This document shows positions 1 through 9,232 of a stretch of DNA of 64,000 nucleotides, piece after piece. A program made the translations under genes and the position numbers. The DNA comes from Paraburkholderia bannensis (lineage in GTDB: Bacteria > Pseudomonadota > Gammaproteobacteria > Burkholderiales > Burkholderiaceae): the NCBI RefSeq assembly GCF_014200455.1, contig NZ_JACHBW010000012.1, positions 1 to 64,000 of the forward strand. The letters run 5' to 3'. Positions within the stretch are counted from its first letter, which is position 1. Every line of letters begins with the position of its first letter. Under the pieces are notes generated by a model. It had not been told where the DNA came from. It searched no databases and saw only the letters and a list, made by a program, of their open reading frames with translations.

Positions 1-133
1 TGCCCGAAACATTGGCTGGGTTGCATTTCGTCGTATTCTCCGTGCTTATGCTCGTCCACTTTGCAGCCCTTAACAAAAGTGCATAACACCTTCTAGCGAA
101 TTCCTCGATCTGAAACCCCGGCTGGACCCGTCG

Positions 134-334
134 GTGTTGATTACGGAATTGAACGCGGCGGTACAGCAGCGGCGGTGGCAGCTCGACGACCGCTACAGCG
201 AGATGCGCGAAGCAAAACGTATGCCACGGTACGCATGTCGCTGGTGCGCGGCTGACGGTTGGCTGCTCGCGCTGGCCAACCACCGCGGCACATTGAGCCC
301 TCACGCGCGACCTGGACGCAAATCCGGTGCATGA
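134..334 (+). CDS. Hypothetical short reading frame, possibly the tail of a broken gene
   Basis: A short frame of 66 codons from a GTG start. The same frame is open without a good start codon back to about position 74. The composition (charged segment with DDRYSEMREAKRMPRYACRW) looks protein-like and continues to a TGA just before the convergent flavoprotein gene. I do not recognise a family. It could be the C-terminal end of a gene whose front was lost upstream, or chance. No ribosome-binding site stands out. Confidence 0.25.
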   Translation: MLITELNAAVQQRRWQLDDRYSEMREAKRMPRYACRWCAADGWLLALANHRGTLSPHARPGRKSGA

Positions 335-343
335 CTGATCGTC

Positions 344-2065
344 TCAGGCGGCAGCTGTCGTGAGCTGGCCCAGATAAGCATGAATCTGGCTCACAACGGC
401 AGCACCGTCACCCACAGCCGCAGCCACCCGTTTCGCCGATTCCGAGCGCACGTCGCCCACCGCGAACATGCCTGGCACGCTGGTTTCAAGCGGATACCGC
501 GCACTGGCTTCAGACAAACCGTGCTCGCTGCGAGCAAAACCTGTTGCGACAAAACCGCGGTTATCGAGCTCTACGCCGCTCGATGAGAGCCAATCCGTCG
601 TCGGATCCGCGCCGATAAAAAGAAACAGATGACGCGTGGGAATAACTTCATCCACACCCGCCTCTTCATGGCGGATATGCAATTCAGTGAGCCCGGCTTC
701 GTCGCCTTCGAGTCGGCGTAGCGCGCAGCGTGTGCAAAGCGTCACGTTCGGCAACGAGTTGATGCGGTCGATCAGGTATTTCGACATGCTCGCGTTCAGG
801 TCCGCGCCGCGAATCAGCACGCGGATGCTGCGTGCGAAATTGGCGAGAAACACGACCGCCTGACCGGCGGAGTTACCGCCGCCCATCAGGACGATGTCCA
901 GCCCCTTCACCAGTTTCGCTTCGATCGTCGACGCCCAGTAGTAAGTGCCGCGCCCTTCGAAGCGCTCGAAGCCCGGCACCGTCGGCTTGCGATAAGCGGC
1001 TCCGCTCGCGACCACGACTGTCCGCGCGCTGATGCGTTGTCCGTCCAGCAGCGTCAGCAGGAAGACGCCGTCGTGGCGGCTCACGTCCATGACCTTGCCG
1101 GGAATCGCCAGATGCGCGCCGAACTTCAGGGCCTGCTGGAACGCGCGCGCAGCGAGCGCCTGACCCGAAATTCCGGTGGGAAATCCCAGATAGTTTTCGA
1201 TCCGCGCACTGGCGCCGGCCTGCCCGCCAGGCGCACGCTGATCGAACACCGCAACCGACAACCCTTCGGTGGCGGCATACACGGATGCCGCCAGGCCCGC
1301 GGGCCCGGCGCCGACGATCGCCACGTCATAGATATGCGACGATTCGAAGGTCGGCACGAGTCCTAGACACGAGGCGAGTTGGGCCTCATCCGGAGCGCGC
1401 AGCACAGAGCCGTTCGGACAGAACACCAGCGGAAAATCGGCGGGGCCGGTCGTCATACCGCCCAGCAGCGTAAGCGCCTCGGGATCGGTGCGCGCGTCGA
1501 TCACCATCGCGGGATAGGCATTGCGACGCAGGAAGCCTTGCAGCCGGATCAGCCGCGCGTCGTCCCCATTGCCGACGATCACCGGTCCCAGACCCTGCTC
1601 GATCAATCCAAGCCGCCGCAGAATCAGCGCCCGCATGATGTGCTCGCCGAGTTGCGCATCGGCGACGATCAACGCGCGCAAGCGGTCAGGCTCGATCACG
1701 AGCGTCTCGACGTCCGTCAGCGCGATGCCGTCGATCAAGGCCGGTTTGCCGGAGAGTTGCGCCATCTCGGCCATGAAGTGGCCGTCGTCGTGCTCGGTGA
1801 CGACGGTCGAACGTCCGAAACTATCGCGCGACACGATCCGCACGCGGCCATGGAGCAGCACGAAGAGGCCGAGCGCCGCATGCCCGGTTTCGAAGATCAG
1901 TTCGCCAGCCTTGAACGACATCGGCCGGGCGAAGCGTCGCAGGCTCTGGATCTCCGCTGCCGAGAGGCGCGGGTACATCTGGTGCCGGCGGTACTCCAGC
2001 GACGAATACGGGACCTCGAGTTCTGAGGGGGTGCTTGTGTCAACGGATAAGTCCGGGGTGCTCAT
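344..2065 (-). CDS. Cyclic-nucleotide-binding domain fused to thioredoxin-reductase-like FAD oxidoreductase
   Basis: A 573-residue cytoplasmic flavoprotein. Residues about 33-157 form a Crp-like cyclic-nucleotide-binding beta-barrel. Residues about 160-240 look like a degenerate thioredoxin-fold spacer. From about 247 there is a thioredoxin-reductase-like module: the FAD dinucleotide motif GAGPAG (252-257), the central NAD(P)H motif GGGNSAGQ (395-402) and the C-terminal FAD motif FAVGDVR (534-540). The redox-active CxxC that thioredoxin reductases carry just before the central domain's GGG motif is absent; the segment here reads GTYYWAST. It is therefore unlikely to be a classical thioredoxin reductase and may be a ligand-gated flavin oxidoreductase with another acceptor. 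The ATG is preceded by AGAGGTC at good spacing. The family is established in beta-proteobacteria, but its substrate is not known to me. Confidence 0.9.
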   Translation of the reverse strand: MSTPDLSVDTSTPSELEVPYSSLEYRRHQMYPRLSAAEIQSLRRFARPMSFKAGELIFETGHAALGLFVLLHGRVRIVSRDSFGRSTVVTEHDDGHFMAEMAQLSGKPALIDGIALTDVETLVIEPDRLRALIVADAQLGEHIMRALILRRLGLIEQGLGPVIVGNGDDARLIRLQGFLRRNAYPAMVIDARTDPEALTLLGGMTTGPADFPLVFCPNGSVLRAPDEAQLASCLGLVPTFESSHIYDVAIVGAGPAGLAASVYAATEGLSVAVFDQRAPGGQAGASARIENYLGFPTGISGQALAARAFQQALKFGAHLAIPGKVMDVSRHDGVFLLTLLDGQRISARTVVVASGAAYRKPTVPGFERFEGRGTYYWASTIEAKLVKGLDIVLMGGGNSAGQAVVFLANFARSIRVLIRGADLNASMSKYLIDRINSLPNVTLCTRCALRRLEGDEAGLTELHIRHEEAGVDEVIPTRHLFLFIGADPTTDWLSSSGVELDNRGFVATGFARSEHGLSEASARYPLETSVPGMFAVGDVRSESAKRVAAAVGDGAAVVSQIHAYLGQLTTAAA

Positions 2066-2191
2066 ATCATGACCTCTTTAGCCCGTCATCGCGATAGCGG
2101 TTGACCGAGAGTGCTGCCTGCTCATCCACCTGAACGCCGAGGCGCGGCATCCACGGCACCGACGCCAGCGTGTAGCCCGCGAGCGAACCAC

Positions 2192-2230
2192 CCGCCACTC
2201 ACCGCCACTCACCGCCACTCACCGCCACTC
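2192..2230. repeat. Short tandem repeat, about four copies of a 10-bp unit
   Basis: The unit CCGCCACTCA is repeated nearly perfectly, ending CCGCCACTCG, in the gap between the flavoprotein gene and the end of the HD-domain gene. It lies just downstream of the HD gene's stop and is probably a slippage tract. Confidence 0.85.
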
Positions 2231-2251
2231 GCCGATCCTCTCAAACATCAA

Positions 2252-2893
2252 TCAATTCGGCCACTCCGATCCCAGCACCAGTCCGCAGAAATTCAGGCGT
2301 CGATAGTTCGGATCCCAGCGGTCCAGCACGTCGGCATTCACGGTCCCGAATGTCGTCTCGGGACGATGCTCCATGCCGCGCGCGTACGCTTCAATCAACT
2401 TCTTCTTGAAACCCGATTCGCGCGGGTAGGCATGTGCGATTTCGTCGCGCTGCTGCGCGGTGAAATCGTCGTAGCGCGCGCCCCGCACGTCCATCTGCAC
2501 GCCGGCGCTGATAAGCGCGACCAGCGCCAGCAGGTGTTCCGGAATGCCAGGGGTCGTGTGCAATGCGATCCCCACCCAGACCTCTTCGATTTCACGCTCG
2601 CCAATGCCGTGCTGGCGCATAAAATCGCGCGCAGCGTTGGCGCCATCCACCTCGAAGCGGTATGGCGACCGCTTGTATCGCGCGTCCAGCCCGACGTTAT
2701 GAAACATCGCGCCGACATAGAGCAACTCGGCGTCGAATTCCAGATTCTCCCGGTATCCAGTCAGCGCAGCGAACAGAAAAGCCCGCAACGCGTGATGAAA
2801 CATCAACTCAGACTGCGTCCTGCGGATCAGCTCCGTTGCCGCGCGGGCCATCACGCCATCCGGAATGTCAACGCCGGCAATGGTCTTATTCAT
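2252..2893 (-). CDS. HD-domain superfamily protein (cyanamide-hydratase-like), metal site altered
   Basis: A 213-residue protein, all-helical in appearance, resembling HD-domain phosphohydrolases and the cyanamide hydratase (Ddi2/3-like) branch. An early His pair (residues 33-34, FHHAL), the central doublet at residues 65-66 and a later conserved His (about 113, IALHTTPG) sit where the HD fold places its metal ligands. The central doublet reads His-Asn (MFHNVGLD) instead of His-Asp. The ATG has a textbook site, GGAGGAAA, seven bases upstream. Genes either side are a divergent-looking empty region and the fused flavoprotein; no operon is evident. The fold assignment is good, the reaction is unknown, and the Asn may change or remove metal-dependent catalysis. 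Confidence 0.75.
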   Translation of the reverse strand: MNKTIAGVDIPDGVMARAATELIRRTQSELMFHHALRAFLFAALTGYRENLEFDAELLYVGAMFHNVGLDARYKRSPYRFEVDGANAARDFMRQHGIGEREIEEVWVGIALHTTPGIPEHLLALVALISAGVQMDVRGARYDDFTAQQRDEIAHAYPRESGFKKKLIEAYARGMEHRPETTFGTVNADVLDRWDPNYRRLNFCGLVLGSEWPN

Positions 2894-3560
2894 GTCATTT
2901 CCTCCGTGTCAGCCCCGTACCCAATGCGCCTTCGCGCACATGCCGAACCGAGTGCAGTAAAAGTGACGATCCAAAGCAGCATAGAGAAATAAATCTTTAA
3001 AGACTTTGGCGAATTCTTAAAAAACCTGAATCACCCCGTCATTGATTCGAATTCACTGATAGCAGGAGGTCGTGTAAGCGCAGCGCGCTGCCACGCATCC
3101 ATTTCAGCAAGCCGTCGATCGCTTTGGTTAAATTAGCGGTTGTTGCTACGGCCCGCACGGTATGCAAAATTTTCGTTCGCTCGTGCGACATCGTGCCGAA
3201 AAACATTTACGGTTGTAGTCGATTGACGCAACCGCACATGAGTCCGCTTTCAGGCGCTCTTTTGAATTTCTGGCTCCGCGGTGATTTGCATACTTTCCCT
3301 GAATAGACATGCTTCCCGTGCTGGCATGGCGTCAGAAATTGCAATCCATGCTATCGACTGGTTTTCGCCGCACTCCCGGAAAGCGCATGAATAGCTCTTG
3401 AAAAGAATGCACGCCAGCGGAGCGTCATCAGAAGGCGACCGCAGGTTTTATTTCCTACTCAGAACTTTTCATATTTTCTGCAGGACTTTATCCACGATGC
3501 ATTCCTAGAATGTACCTGGTTACTCGTACATCAGCTTTCCCCCACTCGAAGGGATCCACC
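2894..3560. other. Gene-free interval, no feature recognised
   Basis: About 670 bases that are more AT-rich than the flanks, between the HD gene start and the broken dps gene. It presumably holds promoters for both. Short frames here have no family resemblance or ribosome-binding site. I could not assign a confident -35/-10 pair. Confidence 0.4.
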
Positions 3561-4078
3561 ATGAAGGATGTATCGAATGCGCAGGCGCAGCGCGCAGCGC
3601 CGTTGAAGACACCAACCCGCCTGACCGAAGAAGCGACCCCCGACATCGCCGCCGCCCTGACCACCCTGCTTGCGAACGTGTTCGCACTGTATCTGAAGAC
3701 CAGGAATTTCCACTGGCACATGTCAGGGCCTTGCTTGCGCGACTATCACCTGTTGCTCGACGACCAGTCGGAGCAGATCTTCGCGACGACCGATCGGATC
3801 GCGGTGCGCGCACGGAAAATCGGCGGCACGACGCTGCACTCACCGGTCAGATCACAAAGCTGCAGCGCATTCTCGATAGCGATGCGGACTTCGTGACGCC
3901 GGACGACATGCTGGCCGAGTTGCGTGAAGACAATCTGACGCTCGCGGGCTACATGCGCGAAACGCACTCGCTATGCGGCGAATACAGCAACGTCGCGACG
4001 ACAAGTCTTCTGGAAGGCTGGATCGACGAAGCGGAGCAACGGGTGTGGTTTTTGTTCGAATCCGGCCGTCGCGCATAG
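3561..4078 (+). pseudogene. dps: dps-family DNA-protection / ferritin-like gene, frameshifted
   Basis: The first part, from the ATG at 3561, encodes a Dps N-terminal half: a lead peptide, then LLANVFALYLKTRNFHWHMSG with the ferroxidase His-Trp-His, then DDQSEQIFATTDRIAVRARKIGG. Homology then jumps from that frame to the next at about 3836-3846 (TTLHS into TGQITKLQRIL) and runs through DADFVTPDDMLAELREDN and AEQRVWFLFES to a stop at 4078. Joining the two by restoring one base gives a full-length Dps of about 170 residues. Dps normally forms a dodecamer that oxidises iron with peroxide. As read here the product would stop early and lose most of the four-helix bundle. A true mutation and a sequencing error both remain possible. 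Confidence 0.85.
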
Positions 4079-4187
4079 AGCCGGTTGAAAAAGACACAAC
4101 GCGAGATTGCATTTGCAAGTCATTCGGCAACCTCAACGCAACCGGTAAGCGGTATCCATTAGCTAGAGAGAAGCATCGGAGCACACC

Positions 4188-5336
4188 ATGAAATCGCTCG
4201 AGAAACCGCGTGCTGTCGTGATCGGCGGATCGCTCGGCGGACTGCTATCGGCCAATACCCTGCGAGCAGCCGGCTGGGAGGTCGACGTATTCGAAACATC
4301 TCCTGGTCAACTCGACAGCCGCGGTGGCGGGGTCGTGCTGCAGCCTGACGTACTGGATGCGCTCCGCTTCGCCGGTGTCGACTTGCCGGACCCGCCAGGC
4401 GTGGCATCGGGTCTTCGCATCTATCTTGACCGCGACGACCATGTGATTGAACAGATCTATATGCCACAGATGCAGACCTCATGGAGTCTGTTGTATCGCG
4501 CCATGAAAAATGCACTGCCCGCGGAGGCACTCCATACCGGCGAGACCTTTGTCGATTTCCATATGGAAGGTGAGCAGATCGTCGCGCAGTTCGAAAGCGG
4601 CCACATTGAGAAGGCGGATTTACTGATCGGCGCGGACGGAATTCGCTCGACCGTCAGGCGACGCCTGATGCCTGAAATCGTGCCGCTCTATGCGGGCTAT
4701 GTCGCCTGGCGGGGCATCGTCGAGGAACCCGATCTGCCGCGGCATGCGGCAAACGTACTGCGCGACCGCTTCAGCTTTCAGCAAGACGAGGGGCATTCGG
4801 GCCTCTGTTATCTGATTCCCGGTGACAACGATTCGACCGTAGCGGGCGAGCGGCGCTGGAACTGGGTGTGGTATCGGAAATACAGCCGCGCGCAACTGGA
4901 CGAATTGCTGGTTGACCGTCATGGCGTCGCGCGGGAATTTTCGTTGCCGCCCGGCTCGACTAAGAGCGTCGACATCGCCCAGCTTCGGGACGACGCCAAA
5001 ACATGGCTCGGACCGACGTTTCGCGCACTGGTTGACGCCACCGACGATCCATTCATGCAGCCGATCGTCGACCTGCGTTCGCCAAAGATGGTATTCGGCC
5101 GCGCGGTGCTGCTCGGCGACGCCGCATCGGTACCGCGCCCACACACAGCGGGCAGCACCGCCAAGGCGGCGGCCAATGCCCATGCACTGGCGCTGGCATT
5201 GTCATCGACATGGCAAAGCGGCGCAAAGATCGATTCAGCCCTCAAGCGTTGGGAAAACCAGCAATTGCAACGCGGCAGGCTGATGACCGATCTGGGCATT
5301 TCACTCGGCAACCGCCTGATGAACATCGCACGCTGA
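4188..5336 (+). CDS. FAD-dependent aromatic monooxygenase (dihydroxypyridine-hydroxylase-like)
   Basis: A 382-residue group A flavin monooxygenase. It has the N-terminal dinucleotide motif GGSLGG (residues 13-18), the mid-protein DG fingerprint LLIGADGIRSTVRRRL (about 143-158) and the GD motif VLLGDAASVPRPHTAG (about 308-323). The last resembles the 2,6-dihydroxypyridine 3-monooxygenase branch more than salicylate hydroxylase. It would use NAD(P)H and O2 to hydroxylate a small aromatic or N-heterocycle in the cytoplasm. The MFS transporter gene begins 36 bases after the stop on the same strand, so co-transcription and import or export of the substrate are plausible. The start is the first ATG after an AGAGAAGCATCGGAG stretch. 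The substrate cannot be told from sequence. Confidence 0.85.
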   Translation: MKSLEKPRAVVIGGSLGGLLSANTLRAAGWEVDVFETSPGQLDSRGGGVVLQPDVLDALRFAGVDLPDPPGVASGLRIYLDRDDHVIEQIYMPQMQTSWSLLYRAMKNALPAEALHTGETFVDFHMEGEQIVAQFESGHIEKADLLIGADGIRSTVRRRLMPEIVPLYAGYVAWRGIVEEPDLPRHAANVLRDRFSFQQDEGHSGLCYLIPGDNDSTVAGERRWNWVWYRKYSRAQLDELLVDRHGVAREFSLPPGSTKSVDIAQLRDDAKTWLGPTFRALVDATDDPFMQPIVDLRSPKMVFGRAVLLGDAASVPRPHTAGSTAKAAANAHALALALSSTWQSGAKIDSALKRWENQQLQRGRLMTDLGISLGNRLMNIAR

Positions 5337-5372
5337 GACCACGTTTTCGTTTTCTTACCTTCGGGAGTTGTC

Positions 5373-6587
5373 ATGTCAAACCAAGCATCCGCCGTGACGG
5401 GCGGTAGCAGCCCCGTCAAGCTGACGCGCGGTCTAATCGCGCTGTTCGCCTTTTGCTGCGGCGCTATCGTCGCGAACCTCTATTACGCGCAACCCATCAC
5501 CGAACTGATCGCACCGGACATCCACATGTCCGGCGGCACCGCCAGTCTGATCGTCTCCCTCACGCAGATCGGTTATGCGTTCGGCCTGTTCTTTCTCGTC
5601 CCGCTTGGCGACCTGCTGGAAAACCGCAAGCTGATGATCACCACCGCGCTGGTGTCGATCGTCAGTCTCGCCGTCGCGTCGGTCGCACATCAACCGGGCT
5701 GCTTCCTTGCCATCTCGCTGCTGGTCGGCTTCAGTTCGGTCGCCGTGCAGATTCTGATCCCCCTCGCCGCCCACCTGGCGCCGGACGAATCGCGTGGCAA
5801 AGTGGTCGGAACCATCATGAGTGGCCTGCTGCTCGGCATTCTGCTGTCGCGGCCAATCTCCAGCGTGGTGGCCGGGCATATCGGCTGGCGCGCGGTTTTC
5901 GGTTGCGCCGCCGTGCTGATGGCGATCGTCACCGCGGTGCTCGCGCTCACGATTCCGCGCCGCCAGCCGGAGCACAAGGCCACCTACTTCGAACTGATCG
6001 GCTCGCTCGGACATCTGGTCCGCACGATGCCGGTGTTGCGCCACCGCTCGTTTTACCAGGGGCTGATGTTCGCTTCCTTCAGTTTGTTCTGGACCGCGAT
6101 TCCCGTCGAGCTGACCCGTCAATTCGGCCTCACGCAAACCGAGATCGGCATCTTCGCGCTGGTCGGTGCGATCGGCGCGACCTCCGCGCCGGTAGCCGGC
6201 CATCTCGCGGACAGAGGCCACACGGTGCGTGCGACATTGATCGCACTGTCAGTGGGCGCGATCGCCTATGCGCCGGCACTCATCCATCCAGCGTGGGGCG
6301 TTTTCGGCCTCGTCGCGACGGGCATTGTGCTCGATTTCGGCGTGCAGATGAACATGGTGCTGGGTCAACGCGAGATATACGCGCTGCATGCGGCGAGCCG
6401 CAACCGTCTGAACGCGCTTTACATGACGAGCATCTTCGTCGGCGGGGCCTTCGGTTCAGCGCTCGCCAGCCCGCTATACGACCACGGCGGCTGGCCACTG
6501 GTCGCCGCCGTGGCCACGGCCTTTCCGCTCGTAGCGCTGGCTCACTACCTCATCGTCGGACGGCCGCAAGCCAAACGCCGCGCCTGA
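5373..6587 (+). CDS. MFS transporter, 12-TM drug/metabolite exporter type
   Basis: A 404-residue inner-membrane permease with about 12 hydrophobic segments. The second loop has the MFS signature region LGDLLENRKLM between TM2 and TM3, and a long central loop follows LTIPRRQPEHKAT (about residue 195). The N-terminal NLYYAQPITELIAPD motif is typical of YnfM/CflA-like exporters. The start ATG has CGGGAG upstream. Its close position behind the flavin monooxygenase suggests it moves the substrate or product of that enzyme, which is an inference. The next gene, an enoate reductase, starts 143 bases later with its own RBS. Confidence 0.9.
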   Translation: MSNQASAVTGGSSPVKLTRGLIALFAFCCGAIVANLYYAQPITELIAPDIHMSGGTASLIVSLTQIGYAFGLFFLVPLGDLLENRKLMITTALVSIVSLAVASVAHQPGCFLAISLLVGFSSVAVQILIPLAAHLAPDESRGKVVGTIMSGLLLGILLSRPISSVVAGHIGWRAVFGCAAVLMAIVTAVLALTIPRRQPEHKATYFELIGSLGHLVRTMPVLRHRSFYQGLMFASFSLFWTAIPVELTRQFGLTQTEIGIFALVGAIGATSAPVAGHLADRGHTVRATLIALSVGAIAYAPALIHPAWGVFGLVATGIVLDFGVQMNMVLGQREIYALHAASRNRLNALYMTSIFVGGAFGSALASPLYDHGGWPLVAAVATAFPLVALAHYLIVGRPQAKRRA

Positions 6588-6730
6588 CACCCCCCGGATC
6601 CCGGACTGCTGCTGTTCGGGCTCTTAACATAATTTCAGCGTGGCTTCAGGAATTCCTGGGCGGTAGGGGATACGCTGAACAGCATAGTCATTCACCTGGA
6701 CTCCGCTCGATTACTCGCAAAGGAAAAAAC

Positions 6731-7873
6731 ATGTCCTCCCTTTCGCCCCTGCTCGACTCTTACAACCTCTCGGGGACGCGCCTGCCGAACCGCGTGGTGA
6801 TGGCGCCCATGACCCGCTCGCGGGCGCCATCGCAAGGCCGTCCCACGGAAATGATGGCGCAATACTACGTGCAGCGGGCATCGGCGGGTCTGATCATCAC
6901 GGAAGCAACCAACGTCAGTCCAGCCTCTGCGGCGTTCGAGCTCACACCGGGGATCATCACAGCCGGGCAGATCGACGGGTGGCGTCATATCACAAGCCAG
7001 GTACACGCCGCTGGCGGTCGCATATTCATGCAGTTGTGGCACAGCGGGCGCGTCAGTTCGTTCGCGCTGCTCGGGGGCGAGACGCCGCTCTCGCCTTCGG
7101 GCGTGAACGACGACCTCGATCAACTTCAGGTGTGGGCCCAATTGCAGAACGGTCATTACACCAAGATCCACGCGACGCCGTCGCGCGCCATGTCGACCGA
7201 AGAAGTGAAACTCGCCATCAAGGCCTTCAAAGACGGCGCGGTCAACGCGATAGCGGCCGGTTTCGACGGTGTCGAGGTGCACGCAGCGAACGGCTACCTG
7301 CCCCATCAGTTCCTTTCATCGACCACCAACACACGCGATGACCGCTACGGCGGCTCGGTGGCGAACCGCGCCAATTTTCTGCGCGATGTTCTTACGGAGA
7401 TCGGCTCGGTGCTCTCGCTCGAACGTGTCGGCGTACGCATCTCGCCGTATGCGCATTACAACAATGTGCGCGACGCGGACCCGGACGGCACCTACGACTA
7501 CGTCGGCAAAATGCTCGGCGAGTTCGGGGTCGCTTACGTTCACGCGGCGGACACGAACGGCTGGAGCGGACAACCGGACCTGCCGCGCATCATTGAACGC
7601 ATGCGCCGCGTCTTCTCCGGTACGTTGATGGTCAACGGTGGCATATCCGTCGATCACGCCGAGACATTGATCCGCGAAGGCCACGCCGACCTGGTCGCGT
7701 TCGCTCGCGCGTACATCGCGAATCCTGACCTCGTGGAGCGCATCGCGACTGGGGCAACGCTCGCGGAGCCAAAGCCTACTGGCTGGTACGGCGGCGGTGC
7801 CGCCGGCTATATCGACTATCCATTTCAAAGTACCGCGGGCCAAAGCCTGCAAGCGGGCGCGAGGCAAGCTTGA
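6731..7873 (+). CDS. Old Yellow Enzyme family alkene reductase
   Basis: A 380-residue TIM-barrel FMN protein of the NemA/OYE class. The N-terminus LPNRVVMAPMTRSRA, the central QLWHSGRVSS and the substrate-binding pair His184/Asn187 in VEVHAANGYLPHQF are all present, followed by DDRYGGS (about 203-209), the FMN-phosphate region near MVNGGIS, and AFARAYIANPDL. The family reduces activated C=C bonds of enones, quinones, maleimides and nitro compounds with NAD(P)H. The chosen ATG follows AGGAAAAAAC; the frame stays open upstream only because it reads through the MFS gene. A cytochrome/molybdenum-hydroxylase operon follows 60 bases downstream on the same strand and may be co-transcribed. Confidence 0.93.
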   Translation: MSSLSPLLDSYNLSGTRLPNRVVMAPMTRSRAPSQGRPTEMMAQYYVQRASAGLIITEATNVSPASAAFELTPGIITAGQIDGWRHITSQVHAAGGRIFMQLWHSGRVSSFALLGGETPLSPSGVNDDLDQLQVWAQLQNGHYTKIHATPSRAMSTEEVKLAIKAFKDGAVNAIAAGFDGVEVHAANGYLPHQFLSSTTNTRDDRYGGSVANRANFLRDVLTEIGSVLSLERVGVRISPYAHYNNVRDADPDGTYDYVGKMLGEFGVAYVHAADTNGWSGQPDLPRIIERMRRVFSGTLMVNGGISVDHAETLIREGHADLVAFARAYIANPDLVERIATGATLAEPKPTGWYGGGAAGYIDYPFQSTAGQSLQAGARQA

Positions 7874-7933
7874 TGCCATTCGCAATTCAAGCGCTCGGCT
7901 TCGTACGCGCCGCTCCTTCGATCGAGGACTTCT

Positions 7934-9232
7934 ATGATAGATGCGCGAATGACTCGCAAATCTAGATGGCTGATAGCTGGCGGCGTGGTCATTGCCGCCG
8001 CGCTAATCATCTCATTCCTGCTGATGTGGAAACCCGCAATTGCGCCGGTCAGTCCTCCCGCTCCCACGTCGTTCGACGCGCGAACGCGACTCGCGGGCGC
8101 GCGAGTCGTCGCGCTGGGCGACTGTATTGTGTGTCACACGGCGAAGGGCGGCAAGCCGTTCGCCGGGGGCCTGCCGCTCGCCACGCCATTCGGCACCATC
8201 TATGCAACCAACATCACCCCCGATGTCGGCACGGGTATCGGCGACTGGTCGCTCGAAGCGTTTACCCGAGCGTTGCGTTACGGCGTCGCCCGCGACGGCC
8301 ATCTGCTGTATCCGGCGTTTCCGTACATTCACTTCACGCGCATGTCCGATCCAGACATCTCAGCGGCGTACGCGTATCTGATGACACGCGAGCCGGTCAA
8401 GGCGACCGCACCCGCCAACGACCTGATTTTCCCGCTGAATTTCCGGCCTTTGCTCGGCTTCTGGAACGTGCTCTTCCTGCACCCCGGCGCACAGCAGCCG
8501 GACGCATCGAAGGATACTGAGTGGAACCGCGGCAAGCTGCTGGTAGATGGTCTTGGACACTGCGCGTCGTGTCATTCGCCGCTCAATCTGATCGGCGGCG
8601 AGAAATCGGGACATGCATTCGACGGCGGTATCGTCGACGGTTGGGAAGCGCCTGCGCTCAATGCGCTCGGCGCGGCGCCCAAACCATGGACCCGGGAACA
8701 GCTCGTGACATACCTGCGCACCGGCCGTGCCGGCGAGCACGGCGCGGCAGCCGGCCCGATGCTACCCGTCACGCGCGATCTTGCCACCGTGCCCGAAGAA
8801 GACGTGCAGGCGATCGCCACTTATGTACTGTCGATCCAGAAAGCGCAGCCCGGCGCCACTCACGCTACTGGGTCAGCGGTTGACAGCACATCACCCGAGG
8901 TGCAACGCGGCGCGACTTTGTTCGCCGCATCCTGCGCGCAATGTCACGGTCCTGACGCCCCGATGCAGTCGATTGGTGAGCGACCCACGCTTGCGTTCAG
9001 CACAGCCGTCAATGCCGCCACGCCGCGCAACGCGATCCAGATGATGTTAATCGGGAACGGCTGGCACGGAGAAGACAGCATGAACTACATGCCGGCTTTC
9101 AACCAGATCTATAACGACCAGCAGATCGCCGATCTAGCGTCATACATTCGCGCGACGTATTCGCAGCGCGGCGCGTGGCAAGACATCGAGGCTATGGCAG
9201 CCAAGCTCAGAAAGGAGGACGACGCGCGATGA
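7934..9232 (+). CDS. Membrane-anchored triheme cytochrome c, electron acceptor subunit
   Basis: A 432-residue protein with one N-terminal membrane segment (about residues 13-31) and three c-type heme motifs: CIVCH (64-68), CASCH (210-214) and CAQCH (334-338). This is the layout of the cytochrome subunits that take electrons from periplasmic alcohol or aldehyde dehydrogenases to the quinone pool or terminal oxidase. Its stop overlaps the ATG of the next gene (ATGA), so it is translationally coupled to the iron-sulfur subunit. The ATG at 7934 has GAGGA upstream; an ATG five codons later is also possible. The three genes 7934-12002 most likely encode one membrane-associated complex. Confidence 0.92.
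   Translation: MIDARMTRKSRWLIAGGVVIAAALIISFLLMWKPAIAPVSPPAPTSFDARTRLAGARVVALGDCIVCHTAKGGKPFAGGLPLATPFGTIYATNITPDVGTGIGDWSLEAFTRALRYGVARDGHLLYPAFPYIHFTRMSDPDISAAYAYLMTREPVKATAPANDLIFPLNFRPLLGFWNVLFLHPGAQQPDASKDTEWNRGKLLVDGLGHCASCHSPLNLIGGEKSGHAFDGGIVDGWEAPALNALGAAPKPWTREQLVTYLRTGRAGEHGAAAGPMLPVTRDLATVPEEDVQAIATYVLSIQKAQPGATHATGSAVDSTSPEVQRGATLFAASCAQCHGPDAPMQSIGERPTLAFSTAVNAATPRNAIQMMLIGNGWHGEDSMNYMPAFNQIYNDQQIADLASYIRATYSQRGAWQDIEAMAAKLRKEDDAR

Noticed and set aside
2192..2230. CRISPR-like array
   Set aside because: Unit is 10 bp without spacers; it is a simple tandem repeat.
3561..4078. Programmed frameshift in dps
   Set aside because: No slippery heptamer or following pseudoknot is visible at the shift, and Dps families are not known to use one.
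5453..7873. 806-codon frame suggesting a fusion protein through the MFS gene into the enoate reductase
   Set aside because: The first 425 codons are a wrong-frame reading of the MFS gene; the true reductase start at 6731 has its own RBS.
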